Shown here: piece after piece, positions 1 through 7,015 of the stretch
Layout: every line of letters starts with the position of its first letter
Position numbering within the stretch: position 1 is the stretch's first letter
Source: Opitutaceae bacterium
GTDB lineage: Bacteria; Verrucomicrobiota; Verrucomicrobiia; Opitutales; Opitutaceae
Direction: 5' to 3'
NCBI GenBank assembly: GCA_025352845.1
Contig: JANXSC010000412.1
Coordinates: forward strand, 1-19,135
DNA: 19,135 nucleotides
The notes under the pieces: model-generated
Databases searched by the model: none
Told to the model about the DNA's origin: nothing
Seen by the model: the letters and a program-made list of their open reading frames with translations, nothing else
Translations under genes and position numbers: made by a program

Positions 1-1828
1 TCTTGAGCTGCGATTCCAGGCGCGTCCAGTGGTTGATCACCACGCGCGGATCCTCGGCACCGTAGGCGTGGAGGGTGGGAATCTTGAGGCGCTCGACAAG
101 TAGGATGGGCGAGGTCGCATCGCGGTAGGCGCGCGTGGCGCCGACCCATTCGTTGCGATAGTTGAACTCATCTCCGGTGCGCCATGCATCCTCGCCTCGC
201 CGCCAAAACGTGAGCTCGAGGTCGGCGGCGCCGACGTAGTTCACCGTGCACGCGTAGAGATCTGGGGTGAGCATCGCGCCGGCGAGCGACGCATAGCCGC
301 CGTAGCTCGCGCCATAGATCGCGACACGCGCGGGATCGGCGATGCCCTGCGCGATGGCCCATTGCACGCCGTCGGTGAGATCGTCCTGCATCGCGCGGCC
401 CCATTGCTGGCGGCCCTTGTTGATGAACTCGCGGCCGTAGCCGCCGGAGCCGCGGTAGTTGGGCTGGAGCACGGCGTAGCCGCGGCTGGCGAGAAACTGC
501 GCGTCGGTATCCCAGCCCCAGTGTTCGCGGATGCCGAAGGGTCCGCCGTGCGGGTGCATCACGAGCGGGAGATTTTTCCCGGTGCCGCCGCGCGGCAGCG
601 TGAGGTAGCCGTGGATTTCCAGGCCGTCGCGCGCGCGGTAGCGGATCGCCGTGCGCGGGCTGAGCCGCGCCGGATCGAGTTCGCGCGTGCGCTTGAACTG
701 CACGAGCGAGCCCGCCTTCTGATCGAGCACGTAGTAAACGCCGGGCTCGCGATCGTGGCCGACCCACACGAGGGCGACGCTCTCGTCGTCGGAGACACTG
801 GAGACGCGCACATCGCAACCGACAAACGTCGCGGCGAGTTTCGCCTGCAACTCGCCGCGCGCGGGGTCGAACCAGTGGTAGCGCTCGCGCTCCGCCTCGT
901 AGCGCACGCCGAGCAGCCGCGTGCGATCGCGGCTCACGATGACGTCGCTGATCTCGCCCTCGGGCGGGACGAAGAGCGCGGGGCCGCGCTCGAAGGTCCG
1001 CGTGTTCATCGCGTAGAGCGCGCCGCGATCGTGCTCCTCGCGCGAGAGCAGCCAGAGCGTGACGTTGTCGGCGGCGAAGAACTCGGGCTCCCACGTCTCG
1101 GCGTAGCCGTGATACGGGTGCGTGGCGACGCGTTTGAAAACCTGGCCGTCGTCGGCGCGGTGTTCCCAGACGAGCGTCTTGCCCTCCAGCCGTGAGCGCA
1201 GCCGCAGCGCGCCGCGCTGATCGAGGACGAACTTCACGTGACGATCGGAGTCGCGGATTTCGAGGAGCGGCGAGCGCCCGAGGTTGCGGACGTTGAGGCG
1301 GGCGATGATGGGGGCGCCGCCGACGAAGGTGACGTTGTCGATGTTACCGGCGAAAAAGCCGATCACGGCGATGCGCGCCGGATCGAGGGGCAGCGCGTCG
1401 ATGATGCCGGCGAAATCGCCCGTGAGGTTGTTCTCGATCCGTTGCGACTCCGCGATGCGCAGCACGTTTTTGCCCGTGAGGTCGGTCGAGCCGACGAAGA
1501 ACGATTCGTTGCCCGCGACATCGGCCTCGAACACGAGCCGGTCGTTTCCCTTCCAGAAGAAACGCGCGATGCTCTCATCCGTCCCGCGCACAATCATCCG
1601 CGATTCGTTGGTGGCCCGATCGAAGACGCCGAGGGCGTAGCGTTTTTCGTGTGGGAAGAGGAAAGCGATTTTTTTTCCGTCGGGCGAGAGCCGCGGCTGG
1701 CGCACCTGCGACAGCGTGTAGAACTGCTCGATCGGGATCGGCGGCGGGGCGACGGCGGCGGAGAGGGCGGGGATAACGAGCGCGCCGAGCAAGGCGGCCA
1801 GCAAAGCGCGCGGAAGGCCGGATTTCAT
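1..1828 (-). CDS. Secreted S9-family prolyl-oligopeptidase-type peptidase (3' end outside window)
   Basis: The frame is open from an ATG at 1828 to the window edge, giving 609 codons without a stop. Residues 1-26 form a signal peptide (MKSGLPRALLAALLGALVIPALS then AAVA), so the enzyme is exported. Residues 30-400 read as a WD40/beta-propeller-like domain, starting with QVRQPRLSPDGKKIAFL. The alpha/beta-hydrolase domain follows, with HPHGGPFG, the strand-turn NYRGSGGYG and the nucleophile motif GASYGG (Ser about residue 508). An Asp in GAEDPRV (about residue 593) fits the second triad member, and the catalytic His should lie just beyond the window. S9 peptidases of this form cleave peptides, often after proline or acidic residues; the substrate is unknown. 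It lies 34 bases downstream of cca in the same direction and may be co-transcribed with it. Confidence 0.93.
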   Translation of the reverse strand, partial: MKSGLPRALLAALLGALVIPALSAAVAPPPIPIEQFYTLSQVRQPRLSPDGKKIAFLFPHEKRYALGVFDRATNESRMIVRGTDESIARFFWKGNDRLVFEADVAGNESFFVGSTDLTGKNVLRIAESQRIENNLTGDFAGIIDALPLDPARIAVIGFFAGNIDNVTFVGGAPIIARLNVRNLGRSPLLEIRDSDRHVKFVLDQRGALRLRSRLEGKTLVWEHRADDGQVFKRVATHPYHGYAETWEPEFFAADNVTLWLLSREEHDRGALYAMNTRTFERGPALFVPPEGEISDVIVSRDRTRLLGVRYEAERERYHWFDPARGELQAKLAATFVGCDVRVSSVSDDESVALVWVGHDREPGVYYVLDQKAGSLVQFKRTRELDPARLSPRTAIRYRARDGLEIHGYLTLPRGGTGKNLPLVMHPHGGPFGIREHWGWDTDAQFLASRGYAVLQPNYRGSGGYGREFINKGRQQWGRAMQDDLTDGVQWAIAQGIADPARVAIYGASYGGYASLAGAMLTPDLYACTVNYVGAADLELTFWRRGEDAWRTGDEFNYRNEWVGATRAYRDATSPILLVERLKIPTLHAYGAEDPRVVINHWTRLESQLK

Positions 1829-1862
1829 GGTGCGCCCGACTCAGCGCGGATGGCCGGCGGAG

Positions 1863-3275
1863 TCAATTTCCCGGGAGGCTGAGGTGTTGGCGGAGCCACT
1901 CAGCGCCTGACGCCTCATCGGCGAACGCGCCGTCGAGCTGCGCCTCGAACGCGGCGTCAAGCAGCGGTTGAAAACGCGGCCCGGGCTTCAGTCCGAGCGC
2001 GATGAGGTGGCGACCGAGCAGGAGCGGTTTCGGCGCGGCGTCGTCGAGCGCGAGCGCGTGGGCCTGCGCGACAAGCTCGTCGATGCGGGCGTGGCTCTCG
2101 GGAGAGAGCAGGGGAGGGCGGCCGTTGGCATCGGCCCGCATCACGAGCGCGAGATCGTCGATGGTGGCGGGGGCGAGTTTGCGTGCGAGCCGGCGGACAC
2201 TCGTGGCGGAGAACCCGGCCTGGCCGTGGTGATGCGCGAGGTGATTCGTCACCAGCGCGCTGACGGGCGCATCGTGATCGAGCGGCGCGCCGATGCGGCG
2301 GAGAAACTGAATCGCGAGCGGGCCGCCGGCCGCCTCGTGCCCGAGACTCACCCAGCGGAGCACGCCGCGTTTCTCGGCGCGGGCGGTCGTGGCGGGTTTG
2401 CCGAAGTCATGAGCGAGCACGGCAAACATCAACAGCCGCCGCCGCGCGGGTGCGAGGTCGCACCAGCCGGCGAGCGCGACCAGCGCATCGAGGCAGTGTT
2501 GCGTGTGCGTGAACACATCGCCCTCCGGATGCCAATCGGGATCCTGCGGTGTGCCGCGCAGCGCGGCGATTTCGGGGAAGTGGGGGAGCCAGCCGGATTC
2601 CTCGAGCACGGCGAGGCCGCGGGAGGGTCGCGTGGATTTCGTGGCCCATTTTTCCCACTCGCCCCAGACGCGCTCGACGGGGAGTTCCGCAAACGTGGAT
2701 GAAATCGTGCGGCACAGCGCGGCTGTTTCCGGGGCGAGCGTGAAATCGAAACGCGCCGCGAGCTGCATCCCGCGCAGCACGCGCAAAGGATCCTCGGCGA
2801 AGGCCGCGCTCGTGTGTCGCAGCGTGCGCGTCGCGAGATCGCGTTGCCCGCCGTGCGGATCGATCAGCTCGCCGGTAAACGGATCGAGGGCGATGGCGTT
2901 GACGGTGAAGTCGCGCCGGGCTGCGGCGGCGGCGTCACTCAGCTCCGGGTCGGGCTGCACCGCGAAGCCGCGGTGGCCGGCACCGGTCTTGGATTCGCGG
3001 CGCGGCAGCGAGAAATCGTATTCCTGCCCGCTGGCGCGGCTGCGGACCTTGAGCACGCCGAAGCTGCGGCCGACGACATCGGTGGCGCCGAAGCGCCCGA
3101 GCGCGCGCTGGAGTGACTCGAAGTCGACGCCGCCTACCTCGACATCGAAATCCTTCGCCGCGATGCCGAGCAGCCAGTCGCGCACGCCGCCGCCCACAAG
3201 CCGCGGGCGGCCGATCTGACGCACCGCGTCGAGCATCGCGCGCAGGTCCGACGGCAGCTCTGGCAGGTCTGGCAT
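1863..3275 (-). CDS. cca: CCA tRNA nucleotidyltransferase / poly(A) polymerase family with HD domain
   Basis: This 470-residue class II nucleotidyltransferase most likely adds or repairs the CCA end of tRNA in the cytoplasm. The nucleotide-binding motif GGGVRD is at residues 28-33 and the catalytic acidic pair at Asp42/Asp44 (KDFDVEV). RRDFTVNA is at 120-127 and EDPLRVLRG at 161-169. A C-terminal HD phosphohydrolase domain contains AHDFGKP (His289, Asp290), as in bacterial CCA enzymes of the HD type. The frame stays open far upstream through the DUF423 gene, but homology begins at MPDLPELPS, so the ATG at 3275 is chosen; it lies 8 bases after the DUF423 stop. A pure poly(A) polymerase cannot be excluded from sequence alone. 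Confidence 0.88.
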   Translation of the reverse strand: MPDLPELPSDLRAMLDAVRQIGRPRLVGGGVRDWLLGIAAKDFDVEVGGVDFESLQRALGRFGATDVVGRSFGVLKVRSRASGQEYDFSLPRRESKTGAGHRGFAVQPDPELSDAAAAARRDFTVNAIALDPFTGELIDPHGGQRDLATRTLRHTSAAFAEDPLRVLRGMQLAARFDFTLAPETAALCRTISSTFAELPVERVWGEWEKWATKSTRPSRGLAVLEESGWLPHFPEIAALRGTPQDPDWHPEGDVFTHTQHCLDALVALAGWCDLAPARRRLLMFAVLAHDFGKPATTARAEKRGVLRWVSLGHEAAGGPLAIQFLRRIGAPLDHDAPVSALVTNHLAHHHGQAGFSATSVRRLARKLAPATIDDLALVMRADANGRPPLLSPESHARIDELVAQAHALALDDAAPKPLLLGRHLIALGLKPGPRFQPLLDAAFEAQLDGAFADEASGAEWLRQHLSLPGN

Positions 3276-3283
3276 GCTGCGTT

Positions 3284-3697
3284 TTAGAGTTGGGGCCGCC
3301 TCGCAGCGGCCGCGATCGCGACCAGCAGCCAGCCGACCATCAAAATAATGCCACCCAGCGGAGTGACCGGGCCGAGCCAGCGCGGGCCGCCCAGCGCGAG
3401 CCAGTAGAGCGAGCCGGAGAAAAGCACTGTTCCTAGCACCCAGCAGCGGGCAGCCCAAAGTCCCAGAGCGCCCCCAGCTCCAGTAGGAGTGGCGCGGAGC
3501 CAAGCCGCGATTCCCAGCAAAGCCAACGCGTGCAACAGATGGTAGCGCGCGCCGGTTTCCCATGACACGGCCATGCCCCGCTCGGTGAGCAGGGCTTTCA
3601 TGTAGTGGGCACCGAGCGTGCCGAACACGATGCCGGTGAATCCCGCCAAGCTGGCGGCCAGCAGGGGAAAGCGTGAGTTTTTGGGCGCGTTGCTCAT
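3284..3697 (-). CDS. DUF423 (YgdD-like) small inner-membrane protein
   Basis: The 137-residue protein has about four hydrophobic segments. It carries features typical of DUF423: GTLGAHYMK near residue 27 (family GAFGAH), YHLLHALALL around residue 52, LFSGSLYWLAL and a C-terminal TPLGGIILMVGWLLVAIAA. The function of this widespread family is unknown. The start is the ATG at 3697, just before MSNAPKNSRF; longer in-frame starts lie in repeat DNA and add no family sequence. It is the first gene of a probable minus-strand unit with cca and the S9 peptidase, and it is divergent from rplM. Confidence 0.87.
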   Translation of the reverse strand: MSNAPKNSRFPLLAASLAGFTGIVFGTLGAHYMKALLTERGMAVSWETGARYHLLHALALLGIAAWLRATPTGAGGALGLWAARCWVLGTVLFSGSLYWLALGGPRWLGPVTPLGGIILMVGWLLVAIAAAARRPQL

Positions 3698-3786
3698 GGC
3701 GGGGCAGGCTCGCACATTGTCCGCCCGAAACAAGATCGGTTGTGCGTGCCGCGCAGCGGGCGAGGGAGATTGCTGCGGTGGCGAGG

Positions 3787-3956
3787 CGTTTTTCAGGGCG
3801 CATCTCAGTTTCTTGCGGGCGGGCTTTGAGAGTAAACGCGCCGTAACGTGGCACGGGCAGCCTGCCCGTGCTGGGTCGATCAATGCGGTCAGGCTGACCG
3901 CGCTACGCCCGGCATCGGCCACCACTGCACGAAACTGAGATGGGCCCCGTTTTTCA
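3787..3956. mobile_element. MITE-like element with 21-bp terminal inverted repeats and 9-bp target duplication
   Basis: The 9-bp direct repeat CGTTTTTCA occurs at 3787-3795 and again at 3948-3956. It exactly flanks a 152-bp body at 3796-3947. The body starts at 3796-3816 and ends at 3927-3947 with inverted repeats that agree at 19 of 21 positions (core CATCTCAGTTTC). No coding capacity is seen, so any transposase would have to act in trans. A 9-bp duplication is known for IS1, IS903 and IS10/IS50-type elements, but I cannot assign a family. The element ends 2 bases before the purine-rich GGAGG at 3959, so it separates the leader of rplM from whatever promoter lay upstream. Confidence 0.8.
3851..3901. 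repeat. Twin perfect hairpins inside the MITE-like element
   Basis: GCACGGGCA (3851-3859) pairs perfectly with TGCCCGTGC (3863-3871) over a 3-base loop. GCGGTCA (3885-3891) pairs with TGACCGC (3895-3901), also over 3 bases. The first hairpin shares its GGCACGGGC core with the repeats inside ureF and ureB, so it belongs to the same dispersed palindromic family or a relative. Confidence 0.75.
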
Positions 3957-3958
3957 TT

Positions 3959-3963
3959 GGAGG
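3959..3963 (+). promoter_or_regulatory. Shine-Dalgarno GGAGG of a short leader ORF before rplM
   Basis: GGAGG is the strongest ribosome-binding signal near the ribosomal operon. It lies 4 bases before the ATG at 3968, but 54 bases before the rplM ATG. It therefore cannot serve rplM directly and points to the 17-codon ORF in front. Confidence 0.5.
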
Positions 3964-3967
3964 AGAA

Positions 3968-4021
3968 ATGGTCGTTGACAGGTTTTCTTTTGACCGTAGC
4001 TATTGGCCTCTTTTCGCATGA
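3968..4021 (+). CDS. Putative 17-residue leader peptide coupled to rplM
   Basis: The ORF reads MVVDRFSFDRSYWPLFA and stops with a TGA that overlaps the rplM ATG in an ATGA arrangement (4018-4021). It has a good purine-rich GGAGG upstream, whereas rplM itself has no recognisable Shine-Dalgarno. This suggests rplM may be translated by termination-reinitiation from the leader. The peptide resembles no family I know. It could also be a chance ORF, and the evidence is its ribosome site and exact overlap only. Confidence 0.38.
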   Translation: MVVDRFSFDRSYWPLFA

Positions 4022-4446
4022 AAACGTTCCTCGCCAAGAAGGAGACGGTGCAACCCAAGTGGCATCTTATCGATGCCACCGGGGTGCCGCTCGGTCGTCT
4101 CGCCGTCAAGGCCGCCACCCTCATCCGCGGCCGCCACAAGGTGACCTACACTCCCACCATCGACACCGGCGATTTCGTGGTTGTGATCAACGCGGAGAAG
4201 GTCGTCGTCACGGGTAAGAAGGAAGTGCAGAACGAGTATATGTTTTTCTCGGGCTTCGTCGGCGGCGAGAGCTACCGCAAGCTGTCCGAGCAGCGGGTGC
4301 GCCATCCGGAGTTCATCATCGAGCACGCCGTCAAAGGCATGCTCCCGAAGAACCGCATCGCCGCCCACATGCTGACCAAGCTCCGCGTGTTCGCCGGCCC
4401 GAAGCACACGCACGAGGCCAACCAACCCCAGAAGATTTCCGTCTGA
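4018..4446 (+). CDS. rplM: 50S ribosomal protein L13
   Basis: The 142-residue protein matches bacterial L13 in length and sequence: MKTFLAKKETVQPKWHLIDA at the start, GVPLGRLA, RGRHKVTYTP, DTGDFVVVINAEKVVVTGKK, EHAVKGMLPKN near residue 106 and a C-terminal HTHEANQPQ. It is an early-assembling 23S rRNA-binding protein of the large subunit. The ATG at 4018 gives the canonical MKTF start; an in-frame TTG at 4003 would add five residues without family support. rpsI follows after 14 bases, the usual bacterial rplM-rpsI order. Confidence 0.98.
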   Translation: MKTFLAKKETVQPKWHLIDATGVPLGRLAVKAATLIRGRHKVTYTPTIDTGDFVVVINAEKVVVTGKKEVQNEYMFFSGFVGGESYRKLSEQRVRHPEFIIEHAVKGMLPKNRIAAHMLTKLRVFAGPKHTHEANQPQKISV

Positions 4447-4460
4447 TTCCCTGATCGCCC

Positions 4461-4874
4461 ATGAGCGCTGTCACTCCCGCCACTCCCGCCAATCTCTTCC
4501 TCGCCACCGGCCGCCGCAAGACCTCAACCGCGCGCGTGCGCCTTAGCGAGGGCACCGGCAAACTGATGGCTAATGGCCGCACCTTCGACGACTATTTCTC
4601 CCACGAGAATTTCTCGAAGCAGGCCTACGCCCCGCTTCTCACCGTCGAGCTCCGCGACAAGATTGACGTCACCGTCAACGTCGCCGGTGGCGGCGTCGCC
4701 GGTCAGGCTGGCGCGGTGGCGCACGGCATCGCCCGCGCCCTCCAAAAGATGAACGCTGAGCTGCGCCCGAAGCTCAAGAAGGCCGGCCACATCAAGCGCG
4801 ACCCCCGCGCCAAAGAACGCAAAAAGCCCGGCCAGCCCGGCGCCCGCAAGCGCTTCCAGTTCTCGAAGCGCTAA
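4461..4874 (+). CDS. rpsI: 30S ribosomal protein S9
   Basis: The 137-residue protein contains the S9 hallmarks: ATGRRKTSTARVRL from about residue 15, GTGKLMANGR, the VNVAGGGVAGQAGAVAHGIA block, and the basic tail ending QFSKR, whose last residues reach the decoding centre and contact P-site tRNA in known ribosomes. A short Ala/Pro/Thr-rich N-terminal stretch makes it slightly longer than the usual 130 residues. It is the second gene of the L13-S9 operon and is followed by a strong terminator. Confidence 0.98.
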   Translation: MSAVTPATPANLFLATGRRKTSTARVRLSEGTGKLMANGRTFDDYFSHENFSKQAYAPLLTVELRDKIDVTVNVAGGGVAGQAGAVAHGIARALQKMNAELRPKLKKAGHIKRDPRAKERKKPGQPGARKRFQFSKR

Positions 4875-4922
4875 GCGCTCCGGGACGGCGAGTTACTTTC
4901 ACGTTGCTCAAACCCTGTTTTC

Positions 4923-4957
4923 AAACGCCGCCCGCTTTATTGCGCGCGGCGTTTTTT
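4923..4957 (+). terminator. Rho-independent terminator of rplM-rpsI
   Basis: AAACGCCGC (4923-4931) pairs perfectly with GCGGCGTTT (4946-4954), and the 3' arm runs into a T-run (4952-4957) followed by GTTTTT. It starts 49 bases after the rpsI stop. Confidence 0.88.
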
Positions 4958-5237
4958 GTTTTTCGGAGCGTCGGTTTCCTAACCGCTGAAGAAGATTCGC
5001 GAGGCAGGTGCTTGGGAAAGCGCTCTCCCGCACAAACGCAGCTATCGGCGTTTATCGAGACTTACCTCAAGATGTGACGGCGCGGGTTTGAAAGTAGGGC
5101 GGGTCTCTGACCCGCCTTCGGAGGCGAAAAGGGCAGGTCGAAAACCTGCCCTACTTCGGGGCGCTGACTCTTCTTTGGGTGATCCTCAATAATTCTGAGT
5201 CGCGGACTGGAATGTGACCTGCTTAATGAGTGGCAGC
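4958..5237. other. Intergenic stretch with one palindromic repeat and otherwise nothing recognised
   Basis: Apart from the double-hairpin repeat at 5094-5154 I see no gene, RNA or convincing promoter here. The stretch 4965-5090 has no long ORF and no strong hairpin. Confidence 0.5.
5094..5154. repeat. Double-hairpin intergenic palindrome
   Basis: GGCGGGTC (5098-5105) pairs with GACCCGCC (5109-5116), and GGGCAGGT (5131-5138) pairs with ACCTGCCC (5144-5151). The whole unit is bounded by GTAGGG (5094-5099) and CCCTAC (5149-5154), which also pair. This layout, two stem-loops inside one outer palindrome, is typical of dispersed REP/BIME-like sequences. Its copy number cannot be judged from one window. 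Confidence 0.8.
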
Positions 5238-5498
5238 ATGAAATCCCCCGTTCAACGGCTCGCCGCGTTTTCCGCCGCTTACTTGTTTTCGGTTTCCGCG
5301 TTGGTCGCCCATCCCGGTCACGACGGCGATCATGGGCTCACGTGGGATTTGAGCCACCTTGCCGATCATCCGCTCGCGACGGCCGGATGCTTCGCCCTGG
5401 TTGGGACGACCGCATTTCTGCTGGTGGTCGTGCTACGGCGGCGGGCGGGACGGCAAATTCAAAGTTTGCGTGTGTCGCAGCCGAGCCGGGGAAAATAG
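5238..5498 (+). CDS. Small histidine-rich membrane protein, function unknown
   Basis: The 86-residue protein begins with a signal-like hydrophobic segment (residues 1-24). A His/Asp-rich exposed stretch follows, AHPGHDGDHGLTWDLSHLAD then HP, with His at 25, 28, 32, 40 and 44. One transmembrane helix (about 47-66) is followed by a stop-transfer RRR and a basic tail. The AHPGH start resembles the N-terminus of HupE/UreJ nickel transporters, but the rest is far too short for that family. Position next to ureD suggests a link with nickel or urease; this is inference. The last 13 codons overlap the 3' end of ureD on the other strand. The ATG at 5238 is chosen because it starts the signal segment; ATG 5226 and GTG 5214 are alternatives. 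Confidence 0.62.
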   Translation: MKSPVQRLAAFSAAYLFSVSALVAHPGHDGDHGLTWDLSHLADHPLATAGCFALVGTTAFLLVVVLRRRAGRQIQSLRVSQPSRGK

Positions 5499-6289
5499 CC
5501 CGCGAGAATCTGCCGCGCCTCGCGCACGGTTTTGCGCAGATGGATCGTGTCGGGCGCGACGATTTTCAGGCTCCAGCCGCCGCGCCGCAATGGGCTGACG
5601 CCGGCCCAGACTCCGTCGCGATGGAGCGCGCTTAGTTGCGCTCGCCACGGTGGCTCGCCGCTGGCGACTGCTGCCGGTGCGATCAAAATCGCGTTGGCGA
5701 AACACGCCTTCGCCCCCGACCCCGCGAGCGCGGCCAATTGACGGAGCTCCTCACCGCTTTGATCGAATCGCTCGCGCAACGCCAGCTCACCACCGACGCG
5801 GACGGTCAGCTCCAGTTGCAACCGGTCCCACACCCAGGCTTCGCCGTGTCCAACTCGGCCGGGCATGAGTTGATCGACAAAAAGGAGTTCGCCGCTCGGC
5901 TCGACCTCGACTGTCGTCACCTGACGATAACGAGACGCGCGGTGCGGCACGAGTGGCTCGGGCATCACTTCAAGCCAGGCGTTCGCCGCGACGGAGAAAT
6001 GTTGGCGACACTCTGCCACGCCGTCGCGCATGTGGAAAAGCCGGCTCGCGCTCGGTGTGGTCACGAGGAGCGCGGCACCCGCATCGACCGCAATTTCTGA
6101 TTCGAGTCGGTCGCCGGCTAGGATTCCCGCCGTGGGATTGACGACTTGCACATGTAGCGTGCGTATCTCGGCGTCCCAGTAGGGCTTGCTGATGTGATAC
6201 GGAGCGCGAAACGACTGCGTCGCGAGCACGGTGCGCCCGTGCGCGCGAGTTGCGGCGCGCAGCGAGAGGTGGCCGGAGAAACTGGGCAT
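5459..6289 (-). CDS. ureD: Urease accessory protein UreD (UreH)
   Basis: The 276-residue protein is of normal UreD length. It has typical segments: YHISKPYW, VQVVNPTAGILAGDRLESEI (family NPsGGllgGD), LLVTTPSASRLFHM around residue 75, WLEVMPEPLVPHRASRYRQV and the DQLMPGRVGHGE region. UreD is the scaffold that, with UreF and UreG, binds apo-urease and channels nickel to the active site. It is the last gene of the urease operon. Its ATG at 6289 sits just downstream of a palindromic repeat with no clear ribosome site. Its 3' end overlaps the convergent small histidine-rich gene by 40 bases. Confidence 0.95.
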   Translation of the reverse strand: MPSFSGHLSLRAATRAHGRTVLATQSFRAPYHISKPYWDAEIRTLHVQVVNPTAGILAGDRLESEIAVDAGAALLVTTPSASRLFHMRDGVAECRQHFSVAANAWLEVMPEPLVPHRASRYRQVTTVEVEPSGELLFVDQLMPGRVGHGEAWVWDRLQLELTVRVGGELALRERFDQSGEELRQLAALAGSGAKACFANAILIAPAAVASGEPPWRAQLSALHRDGVWAGVSPLRRGGWSLKIVAPDTIHLRKTVREARQILAGYFPRLGCDTRKL

Positions 6290-6294
6290 CGGAA

Positions 6295-6365
6295 GTAGCG
6301 CGGTGCTTTAGCCCGCGCTCGGAGCGCTCAGGGTTTTCGAAGTGCGGGCGGAAGCACCGCACTAC
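6295..6365. repeat. Palindromic repeat spanning the ureG-ureD junction
   Basis: The 24-base arms at 6295-6318 and 6342-6365 are inverted copies agreeing at about 20 of 24 positions (outer GTAG...CTAC, inner GCGGTGCTT/AAGCACCGC), around a 23-base centre. The ureG stop codon lies in the centre, so part of ureG is repeat-encoded. Confidence 0.85.
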
Positions 6366-6981
6366 TTTTCGCCTTCTGCGCGAACAACACCTCATGTTCG
6401 ATCCACGCGATCACGGCGTCGAGGTTGTGCTCGCGCTTGAGATCGCAGAACAAGAACGGTCGCGCCCCGCGCTGAAGCTTCGCATCGCGGTCCATCACGC
6501 CGAGGTCGGCGCCGACGAGTGGGGCGAGGTCGATTTTGTTGATGATGAGCAGATCGCTGAAACGGATCGCGGGGCCGCCCTTGCGCGGGATTTTGTCCCC
6601 CCCCGCCACATCGATCACGTAGATGAACGCATCGACCAGTTCGGGGGAAAAGGTGGCAGTGAGATTGTCGCCACCGCTTTCGACGAGGAGAAGTTGCAGG
6701 TCGGGAAACTTGGTCTCGAGCGCGCGGCAGGCCTGCTCGTTCATCGTCGTGTCGTCGCGGATGGCGGTGTGCGGGCAGCCGCCCGTCTCGACGCCCGCGA
6801 TGCGCTCGGCGGGCAGCGCGCTGTGTTGGATCAGGAACTGCGCGTCCTCCGAGCAATAAATGTCGTTGGTCACGACCGCCATCGAGGTGCGCTCGCGCAG
6901 ACGTTGGCAGAGTTTGAGGCAAAGCATCGTTTTGCCGGAGCCGACGGGGCCGCCGATGCCGATGCGGGGAGGACGGGTCAT
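6328..6981 (-). CDS. ureG: Urease accessory GTPase UreG
   Basis: The 217-residue SIMIBI-class GTPase has the P-loop GPVGSGKT (residues 11-18), TNDIYCSEDA (38-47), the nickel-binding CPH motif in ETGGCPHTAIRDD (Cys69, His71), VESGGDNLTATFSPELVD, and the guanine-specificity motif NKID. It binds Ni(II) and GTP and drives nickel transfer to urease with UreF and UreD. The ATG at 6981 gives the canonical short N-terminus. The family normally ends soon after the WIEHEVLF segment; here about a dozen further residues (KSSAVLPPALRKP) are encoded by the palindromic repeat before the stop. Confidence 0.97.
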   Translation of the reverse strand: MTRPPRIGIGGPVGSGKTMLCLKLCQRLRERTSMAVVTNDIYCSEDAQFLIQHSALPAERIAGVETGGCPHTAIRDDTTMNEQACRALETKFPDLQLLLVESGGDNLTATFSPELVDAFIYVIDVAGGDKIPRKGGPAIRFSDLLIINKIDLAPLVGADLGVMDRDAKLQRGARPFLFCDLKREHNLDAVIAWIEHEVLFAQKAKSSAVLPPALRKP

Positions 6982-7015
6982 GGATTTTCGAATTTGGATT
7001 CTCGATTGCGGGCGA

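Noticed and set aside
168..1195. Long open frames on both strands across the S9 peptidase region
   Set aside because: They are frame shadows of the continuous S9 peptidase frame, which has a signal peptide, propeller and GASYGG motif.
3276..3854. Extension of the cca frame upstream by 193 codons
   Set aside because: The extension is an out-of-frame reading of the DUF423 gene; nucleotidyltransferase homology starts just after the ATG at 3275.
3975..4004. Perfect TTGACA as -35 box of an rplM promoter
   Set aside because: With 16-18 base spacing the candidate -10 hexamers (TAGCTA, AGCTAT, GCTATT) match TATAAT at no more than three positions, so I do not call a promoter.
4003..4017. TTG at 4003 as the rplM start
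   Set aside because: It would add five residues before the canonical MKTF start of L13 and has no better ribosome site.
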